Of a stretch of 64,000 bases of DNA, positions 43,390-55,381 are shown piece by piece. The notes beneath the pieces are model-generated. The model made no database searches and was not told the origin of the DNA. It worked only from the letters and a program-made list of their open reading frames with translations. The translations under genes and the position numbers were made by a program. Origin of the DNA: Maratus speciosus. Its lineage: Eukaryota > Arthropoda > Arachnida > Araneae > Salticidae. The stretch is taken from positions 596,553,038-596,617,037 of the forward strand of contig OZ010786.1 of assembly GCA_963932465.1 (NCBI GenBank), written 5' to 3'. Within the stretch, counting starts at the first letter, position 1. Each line of letters opens with the position of its first letter.

Positions 43390-44455
43390 TACTTTTTTGA
43401 TGGTTCTTCCAAATATTAAGCGACCATTAAGGAGTTAATTAAATATTCTTTTAATTAAATAAGATTTTTTAGAAACATTTAAAAAAAAACCCCATACAAA
43501 AATCCGCATTAGAAGAGAAGTTATGTCTGAAACACTTTAAGCTTTTTTCTATACGATCAAGGGGTGATTAAATCTTTAAAGGCAATTTACTCAAAACAGC
43601 GATTTTGATCATTGCGCGTACGATTTCTGAAAAATGGTTACGTAGAATTTCACGAAATTTTCGCTGAATGTATTAAACGTACAGAGGCAAAAAATGACCT
43701 AATATTATGTTTCACAAATAAGAATATTGGAATTCACGAAAACTTTTGTAAAAAAAAAAAATCTCAATATTTCAAGTTTCTTAAAAAATAAAAAGAAAAG
43801 AAAAAAATAAATTAAAATAAAAATTCTCGCGATCTATTTTTTTTTTCACTGTAGGTCATTTTGAAAACACTTTATATCTATAATCGTAAAAAAAATCTTG
43901 GATTTTTTAGCCATTCAAATGTGCGCATCATTAGCGCAATGCATGCAAGAATAATTATTTTGTAAAAATTGTATTAACTATAAAAATAATTTTTTTTTAT
44001 AAATGTGTATACTTTTATTAACAACTTTAATTAATTAAATAAATCTTTCTTAATGTCTGTTTTCAATTTTATAATTAAAAGTGAATTAGTTATAGAGTTA
44101 CTGCAATTCTTACAGAGGTCATTTTTTATGTATATTTTGTTAGTTCAAACGGTACCTGACCCCTTAACCACTTAACCCATAGATTTAAAAAAATTAAAAT
44201 TATCCTTCGATTTGATATAAATGGTATGCATAAATTAATAATATTTCAAAAGTATTTAGAAAAACTTTAACTGCAACCATATTTTTTAAGCCGTCCTATT
44301 TTGATGTCCTATAGCCGTCCTATTTTGATTTATTTTTTGTTTAATGTAAAATTCCATTTCTGTAATTTAAATCAATAAACGGAAATGTAAGCGAATTCGG
44401 CTTTTCAGCCAAAGTATATGATCCATAGGATTTATACATACCATATAATACGAAA

Positions 44456-45560
44456 AAAATGTTAAATTTGAAAAAGCATGCCACACTTGAAAACGCAATT
44501 TCTTAATTATTACGCGTGTCCCTGTAAATGAACGATAAATGCTAGGGGTAACATTCAATAAGAACAATTTTGTATTGCACCTCGGTGATATACATCAATT
44601 TCAATATGTTTTAAATAGCGTATTATCACTCAAACACTCTGCAATGGATTTTTACCCTTAGATCATAATGTAACTTCATTCTTTTGAGTGTCCCTGTAAA
44701 TGAACTATAAATACTTCATTATTTTGAATAACGAACATTACATGGTAAACCTCAATAACATTATATGAAGTACAAGGTAATTTGACAAATTTAATCAGGT
44801 TATATCATTAACTGACAGCTGGGCAGACAGATGGACAGACATAAACTTTTTCAGCTATTTTGGAATTTGTTAAAAAGACAAAAACCTTTATGTTTTCGTT
44901 AAATTTTCGAATATATTACTAAACTTTTAAGAGACTTTAAAATACATAAAAGTTCTTCATTCTCATAAGAAAAATTATTCATATTTGAATACTTGAACAT
45001 AACAGGTTTTATTTTTCCGAAGCGAAAGATAGTTTTAATAAAAAAGAGAATTTCTTGTGGGAAAAAATCAGATTTTGATCATGTCAGCAAAATAAATATT
45101 TCTATATATTATTATATTCGGAATATTTTCGACCGTTTCTTTTATGTGTATTGTAGAAGTTAGAAGTTCCCAAATAATTTTTTTAATGCAGTAAACCAAT
45201 TTTAAAGTAATATATATTTCAAAGCCTTTCCTTTTAAAAATGTAAGTTTAAAGTGGGATTACTTTTTCTTCCTAAAGAATGAGATGATATTTCATAGGTA
45301 TTTCCATAGGCTGAAAAATAAACGATACTCTATGGTATATTCAAAATTGCAAAATTGGTCGCAGCTGTCATATTTCATTTTATATTCGAAGACGTGTAGC
45401 TATCATTCAAGTTTTTACATTTAAACCGTAAAGGCAAACATATCTAATTCATCTGCTAATCTTTCGTTTTCTCAAGCCAAATAATCGTAATTCAAGTAAG
45501 ATTTTTTTATAATAAAATGTTCCTTGCTTTATGCTTTTTTTCAGTTTTTATGTTAGTTTT
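44456..45560 (+). repeat. ~1.1-kb dispersed repeat, copy 2
   Basis: See the alignment with 39706-40835. The reverse-X part includes gggcagacagatggacagac. Between the copies lie the SINE and the three-layer nest, so those may have inserted between older duplicate blocks. Confidence 0.8.
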
Positions 45561-46541
45561 TATTTATTTTTAGCCAGTTTTATTTTTTAAACCCAGCAGT
45601 AAAGAAAATTTATTTTGTCCCCTGCTATTTATTAGTATTTTTTTGTTATTATTGATCGATTTTTTTAAATTTAAGGTACAGACAACGCCAGGCGAGTTAG
45701 CTTCTGATTAATAAATCAAGTAAATTTGCATACTTCCTGCTAAAACTGAAAAAATGTTTATTTGAAACAGAATGTATGAAATTCTCAGAAAATTGTTAAT
45801 AAACATATGTGGTATTATCACAAACCAAAAGCTAAAATATGGCGAATATATAAATTAAGTTAAACAATTACACACTTAAACAAATGGAAAATAAAGAAAA
45901 ACAATCTAAACTATATTTATATTCGTTGATAATAAAGCATGACGAACATAAGATATTAGCGAAATTTGGAGGAAAGTAGAATTTTAAGGAGAGTAATTAA
46001 AAAAAATTACAAACTTGATTATAATAATATTGCTTTTATGCTTTTTTCAGTTTTTATGTTAGTTTTTATTTATTTTTAGCCAGTTTTATTTTTTAAACCC
46101 AGCAGTAAAGAATATTTATTTTGTCCACTGCTATTTATTAGTATTTTTTTGTTATTATTGATCGATTTTTTTTAATTTAAGGTACAGACAACGCCAGGCG
46201 AGTTAGCTTCTGACTAATAAATCAAGTAAATTTGCATACTTCCTGCTAAAACTGAAAAAATGTTTATTTGAAACAGAATGTATGAAATTCTCAGAAAATT
46301 GTTAATAAACATATGTGGTTTTATCACAAACCAAAAGCTAAAATATGGCGAACATATAAATTAAGTTAAACAATTACACACTTAAACAAGTGGAAAATAA
46401 AGAAAAACAATCTAAACTATATTTATATTCGTTGATAATAAAGCATGACGAACATAGGATATTAGCGAAATTTGGAGGAAAGTAGAATTTTAAAGAGAGT
46501 AATTTAAAAAAAACTTGACTATAATAATATTTCTATAATTA
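45530..46541 (+). repeat. 506-bp tandem duplication, nearly identical copies
   Basis: The block from CAGTTTTTATGTTAGTTTTT to AATTTGGAGGAAAGTAGAAT occurs twice with an offset of 506 bp. GGTACAGACAACGCCAGGCG is at 45675 and 46181. Only a handful of differences are seen by eye, so it is recent, or it is an assembly artefact. Confidence 0.95.
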
Positions 46542-48180
46542 CACGTAAATCTTTCATCTGCCAATTTCTCTCCAATGCGGTTTAATGTATTTTTCATGAT
46601 TAATATTAAATATATAATTAAATTTGCAATATAATTTCTTATGCAATTAAAACATAGCCATTGTGATACTTTACTGTGATAAATACGCTTAAGCATCATT
46701 ACTGTAATTACATGAATCTAATTTTTGATAAGGCATAAAGTAAAAAATTAAAATAAATTTCTTCGCAGTGGCTGTATTACTTGCAGTGAAATGCATTCTT
46801 CCCAGATATTCAAACGTAACTATTCTAATTTTCTTTTTTAATTAAAAAAAGTTTCCCAATTGAAATATTTTTATAGTAATTCAATTGATAAAATTTATCT
46901 GAACGATTACTTTTATTATCGATATGGTTATTACCAAAATTACAGTGATAAGGTAATAGCAAATGTACGGTATCAAGAAGATACATGAGAATAATTATAA
47001 AGTGTCAGAGAAATTTTATATAATGTCCTTTTAAATGCTTTTGAGGGCCGTTCAAGCGGAAATTTCAAAATACGATTTTGGCGTCATCTAATATTTCTAT
47101 TGCACGTCCTAATTTGCTTGCTAAAAAATATGCTATTGCCTCTCCTTTGCTTCACATACACTATATGGCCAAAGGTGACCGGTCACTTGCGATTTTAGAC
47201 GTTTTGTTAAATATCTAGAAAAATACATGAGGAATTAATCTGAAACTGCTAGTCGTGAAACAGTATAGTATAGGTCATATCTATCCGCGAAGATTTTTTC
47301 CCGAAACCCCATAGGGGACCGTCAACAAACTAAAAAAGAACGAATATCTTTTGGATAACCCTGTTAACGCTAATGTAGCAAAATCGTTCAAACTCGAGAT
47401 TATTAATAAGTGGCTTATTGTAATATAATGTGTTCATTTTTATGAGGATAGCATGTATACTCGTAGAGAAATTAAGGTTTTTATAAAAACTGTCCTGTTT
47501 TTTTGCTTAAAATTTGCAGATTTCTTACTACATAAAAAAATTAAAAAAATCAGAAAATATGACAAACAACATTGTACACATTACTCTGCAATCAGAATTA
47601 AAAAATAATAAAAAATTGGATGAAAAATGAGCAGATTTACTAAAAAATGTTTCACTGCACATGCTCGAATACAATCAAAATATAATATGCATAATGTATT
47701 AGCTAAATATATAGAGCAACTTTTGTGAAAGTCTCAATATCATAGCTTGAAAATTCTGAAAATTATCGTCGATAGAATAAGCTCTTATTTGAACATATCG
47801 GCTTCTGCTTGAACTCTTCGAATTTGGGTCAGGTTTTGACGATTTCTATTTTCGTTTCCGAATTCCCTTTAAAAGCATAAAATTCGGGTAGGATGCAGCC
47901 TTTATCTATAGTAGGAGATAGAAACAGCGATAAATTCGTTATTGAAAAAGATAGAAGAGGTATTCTATCACACGGTGTTTTCACTAAAAATTATCGCTTA
48001 AAAAACCTATTTTTAAGGAGATGTCGGAAATTAGCAATGATATGATAGTATATGTGATGGCAGTTTTAAGGGGTAACAACATTTTGCTATACCACAAGTA
48101 AGTGTAAAGATTTTTGTGGGATTTATCATAAAAAATGCAAAATTTTTAAAACAACCGTTTTTGACTTGTACTTATTTTTA
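46542..48180. other. AT-rich stretch, nothing recognised
   Basis: It contains a perfect 10-bp palindrome TGACCGGTCA near 47177. No gene or repeat boundary was found. Confidence 0.5.
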
Positions 48181-48336
48181 AAATTTAATTAATAGCAAAT
48201 AAACCATTTTTAGGTGCGTTCGTAATTTTATAAATACGTAGAACTTATAGTCGTCGTCTGGTCCGTACGTCTGTCTGTCCGTCTGTCCGCATATAACAAG
48301 CGCAAAAACGACCCACCCGAATGGTTTAAAATGTAA

Positions 48337-48799
48337 TATATGTGGATGTGGTTTGCGATTTCGCAAGACATCCCGGCCGAACCCCCATGTGAGAACATGC
48401 GCGAAGGGAAAGACTCAATAGGTAGCAAATATAAGAGTTCAATGCTGATCTAGACTAATGTTAAAAACTTCAATACAATCTATATAAATTAATATTTACA
48501 ATTTTAGGGGGGAAAGGGCTTTTGCAGCGATTTACCGGGCGTGAATACTTCAGCGCTATCAGAGCTTGGCTGGAACGTCTTACCAGGCCGTGCTGTGCTC
48601 AAAAGGAACTCTCCCGTGAATGTTAAACTTCGGTTCTCAAGATGGAGATGCAAAATCACCCAGTCATCAAGTTTATTGTATTTTGAGTTTTGGAAGCTTT
48701 GTTAGATCTCATGAGAATTAGTTGCACCCTTTCGTTGCTGTAAGGATGCGGTCGGGACGTTTTGGAAGGCGTAAACCACATCCACATATATATAATCGT
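48337..48799. mobile_element. Inverted-repeat element with ~45-bp imperfect arms
   Basis: ATATGTGGATGTGGTTTGCG at the left and the complement of the right, ATATGTGGATGTGGTTTACG, continue into TCCCG-CCG. The CTGTCTGTCCGTCTGTCC motif (48262-48285) lies just outside at the left. No target duplication was recognised. Confidence 0.6.
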
Positions 48800-49622
48800 T
48801 GCAGAATTTTGTCGAGTCATTTCAAATTTTATGAAAATCGAATCAAAACGTAAAAACATATTAATAAAAGTTTCATTCATTCTATTGACTCATTGAAGAC
48901 GGGTCCCGTGATTGACGTTTTCGGGGATCGATGGAAGAAAATGTCATTGGTACTGAAAATTTTGTAAGGATGAGTAAAGAAGGTGTGTTCCATTCATGCT
49001 TACTTCTGATTGGTTGTGAGCATGTTTTAATATCTAACGACATTTGTAAACGTAAATTTCGTGTTCATTTTCGAAAAATGACCCGTCTCAATGTGTTAAA
49101 TCGTATCATACATGATTAATTCAGTGTTATGCAATGATAGGTGACCATTCTGGGTTGCCATAGTGATTGCATCCTATTTAAGATGGAGTCATATTATTTC
49201 CGTATTACTGAATTTAACATACATAATAGTAATAAATTGTGTATTCATGCATTTTGGCATAAAAGTACAACAACTATTGTTCAAAGGTCTAAATATTTAT
49301 AAAAATAGTTATATTACGAAAGCATCTCATTTACTACGTTTCATGTACAATTTTAGACTTATTTAATGCGCAGTCAAGGTTAAAAAAAAAAAAAAAAATC
49401 ACAACTGCTTTTTTTCGCAGCCCCTTTACAATAAAATTACATCATTGGTGCAATTTAATTTGGAATAATGTGGTCTTCCAGAATATGAACACAGTGTTTG
49501 AAATATTCGTCGTCTACATAATAAAACTTGCAGCAACATCAAATTTTCAAATATTAACGTCCACTTTTGACACTATTTTAATTTTTTAGATCAAATCAGC
49601 TTCGAAAGACATGTATAAAGTT
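48800..49622. other. Intergenic stretch, nothing recognised
   Basis: Two short open frames exist at 48931-49119 and 49163-49366, without recognisable motifs. A run of A's lies near 49382. Confidence 0.45.
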
Positions 49623-49623
49623 G

Positions 49624-51060
49624 GTTGGGGCAACTGGGCCATGATTTTACAATGTGACTCTGGAGCTTCTGACAATTCAGCTTCAAAAAGCTAATATTCA
49701 TTTGAATAAAAGTCTGTACTTCTGTAAATGCGTTCAGTTAGGTTCCCTCTAACAGACAGAAATGCTCAAAATTACATTTTAATATTTAAAAATATGAAAA
49801 TATGCATATTTATTCTTTCTTTCCTTGTGGGTCCAGTTGCCCCATAAAAATGGAGTGCCCCATAAAAGTGGACCAGGAGGGTCTATGTCCCACAGGCGTT
49901 AATTTTTTTTCATATGGGAATCAGGTCCTGTTTGAAAAAGTGTAAACAACTTTAAAAAAATTTACACCACGCAGATCATGTAAATTATATATCAACTAAA
50001 GAGCGTTTTAAGGGAAACCTTTGCTGTCAATGTGTCTAAAAATAGCACTAAAAGGGAAAATATTATATTTATTTACACCAAAAACATAAAAATTAAGTAA
50101 GTACTTATATACTTTAGTATAGGTAATAAGTATAAAAGTCACATGGGTATTTTAAGAAAAAAAATAGCAAGCTAAATCTATGAACAAACGGCTACGTAAG
50201 TACTTAAGTACTTATCTGTATTATCGTACAATTTCAAGTTTTGGCTATCTCGCTTTCAGGGGCAAGGTACTTGCATTCGTAAAATGTTGAAATAATTTAA
50301 ACTCCATTATTTACAAGAGAATCTATTTGTAAACAATTATAAGTATATTTTCGCATACTTAATAAAGGTGAATTTCATTATAAAATTCCGGTGCCAATCT
50401 GGCAATTAGGGATTAAAATTATGTGATGCCATAACGGCATCACTACCTATGAAGGGGTCAAGAAATTTGGTTTGATACCACCCAATGACCCAATATGCTT
50501 TTTTAAATGTTATTACGTAATTTTAATAAAGTATTCTATAATTTTCTTTATTGTGAGCAAAAAACGATTGAGAAATTTATTTTCCGTAGTAAAAGAAACT
50601 CAAAAAATTATTAATAACTATTGGGGTAAATGGATCCATCATGGTCCAGTTACCCCGGATACATGCCCCAGTTATCCCATTCTTGAAAGATTTATGGGGT
50701 AACTGGGACACCAGGCTTACATTTAAAACATGATGTAAATATGTATAGATACCTAATAATATTAATGTAGTTATATGCCTAATCTTTTTTTTAAAAAGAT
50801 TGTTTAATAAAAGTATTTACAGTATTTTAATAAAAAGCCGAGGAAGTTCAACCATATTGACGTTGTTTTTAAAAAAAGAAACGTAAATTGTTGACAACCT
50901 ATCACAGCAAATTGAGAGTTATGATTGAGTTGACACACGTTGTTTTGGGAAGTAGAGATTAAGGTGCATTTTTCACAAAAGCTAAAACTTAAAAAACATC
51001 AACAATTTTTTTATAAAATAGCCTAAGGCCCAGTTACCTCGTGGGTCCAGTTACCCCAAC
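49624..51060. mobile_element. 1.44-kb TA-type element (GTTGGGG ends), copy 1
   Basis: GTTGGGGCAACTGGGCC at the left and ...GTTACCCCAAC at the right are inverted. The right is followed by TA; the left TA is mutated to TG. It aligns along its length with 59308-60938, including acaatgtgactc, ctcaaaattacattttaat and cccagttaccc. It carries an old, decayed TTAA MITE (50247-50461). No transposase was recognised. Confidence 0.85.
50247..50461. mobile_element. Decayed TTAA MITE fixed inside the GTTGGGG element
   Basis: CGCTTTCAGGGGCAAGGTAC at the left and GAAGGGGTCAAG at the right are eroded versions of TTAACCCTTTCAGGGG and its inverse. The same insertion occupies the same place in copy 2 (59924-60145), so it predates the spread of the host element. 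Confidence 0.75.
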
Positions 51061-51899
51061 TAGCCTTACTTGTACAGTCGATCTTGGTTAACCCCTTGAG
51101 TACATTTGCCGACTGAGACTAGTCATGTGGACACTGGTGCCTATTTTTATATTCTATTTAGACCACTATTTAAAGAAAATAAAATTATAGAATATTGCTC
51201 TGGGCTAATTTGCTGTATTATACCATTTTTTTGTTAATTTTAAATGTATAGTTTATGTAAAGAGCCTTATTTTAGATGGGGTGGTAGATTTTTCGCCTGT
51301 CATTTTGGAATTAATGGAATATTTATATATATATTTTTTCCTTCACTCTATTCTATATTGATACACTTCATGTATTTTATAATAACTGAAATTTAAAATT
51401 ATTTTTTATGCTGTTTTGTAGTTTTTATAGTTATTTTTCTCCTTGTGGCTGTCAGCCGCGTTTAAACATCATTTTTACAAGGCTCGTTAAAGCCTTTGCA
51501 AAGCAAATCATCTATACATTGGATGTAAAGTTTCCACGCATCTAGGTGGTCCACCAAGCTGCTTACATTTTTCCATTGTTCCACATTGTCAATGTGTATA
51601 TTAAAGATTTTTGTTTCGAGAAAGTTGCACTTGTTGTAATTTTAAAAAAAACGGCCAGTGGCAGTGCAAGAAATTTGGCGCAGAGGTGGAGCCTATTGAC
51701 ACCACTAAATTTTAGTAGTATATTTTGGCTTATCTAATGACAGAATTTCTGAGTCTTTCTTAAGGTGAAGAATACTATAAAAATTTTGTGGTATCAATAG
51801 ACTCTGCCTCTGCTCCAATTTTCCACCACTGCAGTGGCAACTCTGAAAACAAATGTGTACCCAATACAAATTTCAAGACCTAAAACAAAAGTCCCCTTA
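51061..51899. other. Intergenic stretch with one TTAA left end
   Basis: TTAACCCCTTGAGTACATTT begins at 51088 and continues gccgactgagactagtc with a later ggacactggtgcc motif. No matching right end was found. The rest shows nothing recognisable. Confidence 0.45.
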
Positions 51900-52316
51900 T
51901 TAACCGCTACTCGTAATACCCGCGAAGATAATAAAAATCTCATAAAAAACAACTCGTTGTAAATTATCCCGCTGAACAACAAATCTAAAACGGAAGTTAT
52001 AAAAAGAAGTGAAATCACATAAAAATGCGATATAGAAATGCATACTTCGAGGGTCGTTTAAAAATCTATCACTACTCATAATGTTTCCATTGAACTCGTA
52101 GTGAGGTACCATATGTGAAAGATGCTTCGCGATCTGCAGACTTTTATAATGTTTGTGTTTCCTGCACTTACATATGACTATATGTGAAAAGTTGAAGCTT
52201 TTGGTGTTTGCATACCCATTCTTATTTATCATCATGTGGGATCGATTTGTTGATTCTTTTACCGTTATTTGAACGAGAAACACCACTTTCATGAGGAGGA
52301 TTTTCTTAGTAAACAT
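51900..52316 (-). CDS. Orphan open frame of 138 codons, function unknown
   Basis: This is the longest ATG-initiated frame I can support in the window. It starts MFTKKILLMKVVFLVQITVK and contains HMVPHYEFNGNIMSS. I recognise no domain. No signal peptide cleavage pattern, repeats or catalytic motif are clear, although the first ~20 residues are hydrophobic. Neighbours are repeats and A/T-rich spacer. There is no evidence for splicing or expression. A chance frame or a decayed transposon segment is the more likely explanation. Confidence 0.2.
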   Translation of the reverse strand: MFTKKILLMKVVFLVQITVKESTNRSHMMINKNGYANTKSFNFSHIVICKCRKHKHYKSLQIAKHLSHMVPHYEFNGNIMSSDRFLNDPRSMHFYIAFLCDFTSFYNFRFRFVVQRDNLQRVVFYEIFIIFAGITSSG

Positions 52317-53063
52317 GTAAACATTCCGAGTTCGTAAAATAATAATAAAAAATAATGATCATATGTTTATCAATAACAATGCACCTAATAATAGACGTTA
52401 ACTGAACTAAGATATATTGCAGTACAGCCTTCGTAAACGGAATTGCACATTGGCTGGGGGAAAATCTTTTATAGTAAGACTTCTGTTTCAATAGTAAAGC
52501 ATTATATAATATTCTTTATGTTGGAAATACGACATTTTACATTTAAGAAAAGTTTCGGTTGTAACCTGTATCCATTTTACCAGTTTTCCCTTTAATTTTG
52601 AAACAGTGTATTATTAAACGTGTTTATGTAAATAGAAAATATGTTTAAATTATTGAAAAGGAGTAAGCACTTTTTTATCGCTTCTTTTTATGTGATATCA
52701 CTTATTTTTATGGCTGTCGTTTTAGATTTGTTGCTCGGCGGAATAATTTACAACGAGTTTTTTTTTGTTGTTTTTTTTTTTTTTTAATTAGATATCACTT
52801 TTTTTTTTTTGTAAGGTATTTCATTTTCAGTATACATATTACATTTTAATTCAGGAAAGAAAATATAAACGAAAAATGATACAAGTAAAAAAATAATTTA
52901 ATAGCGATGCCATAAATTTTTCAAATGTGTAAGATATAAAAAACATTGGATATAACATTGGACTTTTTAAAAATAATTCAAAACCATTTTATCCATTCAT
53001 ACCCACCCGCCGACCGAGACTAATAATGGGCTCGAAGTAGCTAGGAGTCGTTCCGTAGCTTCA
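52317..53063. other. AT-rich spacer with poly-T runs
   Basis: Two poly-T tracts occur near 52762-52785 and 52799-52810. Nothing else was recognised. Confidence 0.5.
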
Positions 53064-53173
53064 TCGCAAAGCGATATAAGTAAGCGTCCTATCTTAAATG
53101 GGAGAGGTAATCGCAAGATTAAAGGCAAGGTCACGTCAATCAAGGTCATACGCCACCCAGTGGATGGAGTGAA
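53064..53173 (+). repeat. CACTCC-type MITE fragment, right part
   Basis: AAAGCGATATAAGTAAGCGT through GTGGATGGAGTG matches 56020-56125. The left end with CACTCCATCCAC is missing here. It lies ~70 bp upstream of the NRF-1-like motif. Confidence 0.75.
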
Positions 53174-53243
53174 ATACAAGAGGATTATTAACTTCTTTCC
53201 CCTTTGTGGATGATCTATAAGTTCGATATCTATGAAATAACTA

Positions 53244-53255
53244 TGCGCACGCGCA
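53244..53255. promoter_or_regulatory. NRF-1-like palindromic motif, candidate promoter element
   Basis: TGCGCACGCGCA matches the NRF-1 (ewg in flies) consensus of alternating GCGCA half-sites. It stands out in A/T-rich DNA and lies ~145 bp before the THAP ATG. No TATA box is apparent at a fixed distance, as expected for this promoter class. Confidence 0.5.
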
Positions 53256-53400
53256 GCCGTGATTTTATTCGTTTGTCGTCTGCAGTACTTGGAAGTATAG
53301 ATATAATTCGATTTATTTATTCGCCATTATTTAATTTATTAATTCAAGTTAGTTATTTAAACAAAATCAGTTCTTTTAAGAACTTATATTATTTGGGAAA

Positions 53401-53501
53401 ATGCCACGTTGGCGTTCTAATTATTGCAGTTTTCACAACTGCAAATATAACTCTCTATCTGAGAGAACTCATTTTTTTCGCTTCCCAAAAGAGAAAAACG
53501 G
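53401..53501 (+). CDS. THAP zinc-finger first exon (partial gene)
   Basis: The ATG at 53401 opens MPRWRSNYCSFHNCKYNSLS, then ERTHFFRFPKEKN. This fits the N-terminal part of a C2CH THAP DNA-binding domain: Met-Pro start, Cys9-x4-Cys14, and the FxRFP motif at residues 26-29. A donor-like site (ACGG/GTTAGT) ends the exon at 53501; the frame then runs into A/T-rich sequence. The second Cys and His and the AVPTIF-like motif should lie in a later exon, which I could not find. The gene may be a host THAP gene or a P-element-related transposase. Confidence 0.6.
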
Positions 53502-54519
53502 GTTAGTTTTGTATTTTATTATAATTTATAAAAAAGTTAAAATATTATTTAATATATATTATTAAATGTCAGTGATTTTAATACGTTCTATTTGAATTAT
53601 GTTTTTGTAAAGCAATGAACAAGGACATATAAAAATTAGTTAATGTATGTTAAGATAGAATTTTACAGCAGCGTTTTTAATTCAATTCCTGATAAGATAA
53701 AGTTACATAAACATGTGTATTTCCAATGAGAATTAAACGTTTTATTACGCTTAGAGTTTAAGTATAAATTATTTAATTAATTTTAAGGCATATTTTTTAT
53801 TTACCGGGCGCAGGCGATAAATTGCCAAATATTCTGTTGATCGAATTGTATTTATAATATTTAAAATAGAAACATTTCATTCATTCCATTTAAAACTCAT
53901 TTAATTTTACATTAGGATCCACTTTGATTTAAAATGCAAGCAGTAATTCTTGTACTATTAAACCAGCAATAATTGATTATTTATAGTTTTAAATATTTTG
54001 AGAATTTTAGACAACAGCTTTAAAAAAATTCCTAAAATCGACAAATTACTTTTTTTTTAAATCTGGAAATATTTCGGTCATTGTGTCATATTTGGGGAAA
54101 AATAGTTTTCATGGGATACCTGCACTTCGCACAGATGAATAACATTGCAGAAAGCATACAAAGTATAGAAGAAACTTCAAAAATTGGAATAAAATATAAA
54201 ATATTTACAAATAGTACGTGGTATGCTCAATTAAACATTTATTATCTTACACCGGTTCTTCGCAGGGGTAAAATGAATAACTTTCCGTAATCGGGCCGAT
54301 AGTCATGATTGGCGTCAAATGAGAAAACAGTATACAATTGTAACTGTATAAAAGTTAATGGTTAGAAAATGAAAGTAACTTTTATCGAAATAACCCAATT
54401 GCGGAACATTCTCCAAATTTGAAAAAGGCTTATGAAACACACAACAATTGCCAATAACTGAAAACTATAGACTAATAATAAGCTCGACGTAACAGTTGTT
54501 GGTCGGTAGCCAATAATTT
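53502..54519. other. Possible intron or intergenic sequence after the THAP exon
   Basis: AT-rich with no recognised THAP continuation. An open frame at 54081-54290 has no recognisable motif. Confidence 0.4.
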
Positions 54520-54650
54520 GAAATTTCCCTTTTAATTTTGTCCGGTTTCAATTTTTGAAATTTTTTTTTTCAATCTGGCTTCCGCAAAAGAGTCTGAATA
54601 TTTAGTAGAAAAAAGGGCTGCGGACGGGGATAGGCCAATTGAACGTATTA
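54520..54650 (+). repeat. Dispersed repeat fragment V, copy 1
   Basis: AATTTCCCTTTTAATTTTGT through CTTCCGCAAAAGAGTCTGAA to GCTGCGGACGGGGATAGGCC aligns with 56500-56680, which has an extra ~50 bp (tctttcattcgggacgtggc). Family unknown. Confidence 0.7.
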
Positions 54651-55381
54651 AAATCACTGACATTTAATAATATATATTAAAAAATATTTTAACTTTTTTA
54701 TAAAAATTATAGGGCTGAAAATCACGTTTAAGATGCTTAAAGGTTTTAAATAATTCTCTTTTGCAATTTCCCAACCAGCTGGTATATTTTAGATATCGTA
54801 GTTTGTTACATAACTTACTCAATTGTTGTACTTGTATATACAGTTGTAACAACCATAAAGAATGTTTAAGGATTTATCAGCTACGTTTAGATAACGTTAA
54901 ATTAATTTGCTAATTTATAATCAAGTTGTAAAAATTCTAAAATGTTGTATTGTTACTAGAAACACATCCATGTACATAATTTTTATTTTTCTAGCATATC
55001 TGGGAGGGAAAAATCGATTAAATTTTTTTATCTTTTCATATATATGAACAGGGTTAGATTAAATAAACAGTGTAAAAAAGTACTTTTATGTTAGCCGGCA
55101 GCAGTTCATAAACCGTCAAATATTTTCCCCATCATCAGCGTTTATGTTGCATTCATTTCATTCAAAATATAAAATCATTATTTTAAAAATATACTCGTCA
55201 TTTGAAAAACATAACTTTATTTAAAATACATACATACTGGTATATTACATCAATTTAAACACATGCTTTTCGCTCATTATATTTAAAATACATTTTCTTT
55301 TGTAATAAATAATAACATAAACCCAAGGTGGGCAAGTTTCTTCCAATGTGGAAAAAAACCTGAATAGCTTGCATAAAATTA
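54651..55381. other. AT-rich spacer, nothing recognised
   Basis: Chance frames only. Confidence 0.5.

Larger units (their letters stand above)
41665..43438. mobile_element. TTAA element, TTAACTCCTTAAT ends (middle layer)
   Basis: TTAACTCCTTAAT is matched by ATTAAGGAGTTAA at 43438. The left interior (CTCTCCCGTCAATATCACGG) resembles the left of the 63577 MITE. Without the TA-flanked insert it is ~570 bp, longer than typical family members. Confidence 0.7.
41607..44167. mobile_element. 2.56-kb TTAA-flanked element (outer layer of a nest)
   Basis: TTAAGGGGTCAGGTACC at 41607-41623 is exactly complementary to 44151-44167. It contains the 41665-43438 element, which in turn contains a TA-flanked element. 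No transposase was recognised. It resembles the 4403-5120 element in TTAA plus G-rich ends, though the inner sequences differ. Confidence 0.85.

Noticed and set aside
47165..47190. GGTGACCGGTCACTTG palindrome as an operator or hormone response element
   Set aside because: A 10-bp palindrome is expected by chance at this window size and has no supporting context.
11340..48285. CTGTCCGTCTGTC stretches as a CRISPR-like or regulatory array
   Set aside because: Spacing is irregular and copies are parts of dispersed repeat X. No spacer-repeat structure exists and the DNA is eukaryotic.
48178..48428. Open frames with a QTDRQTDG-like peptide
   Set aside because: The peptide is a translation of the CTGTCTGTCCGTCTGTCC repeat motif, which also occurs on other strands and frames in repeat X.
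54081..54290. Second exon of the THAP gene
   Set aside because: No Cys-x2-His pair or other THAP C-terminal motif could be read in any frame, and no clear acceptor precedes it in a compatible phase.
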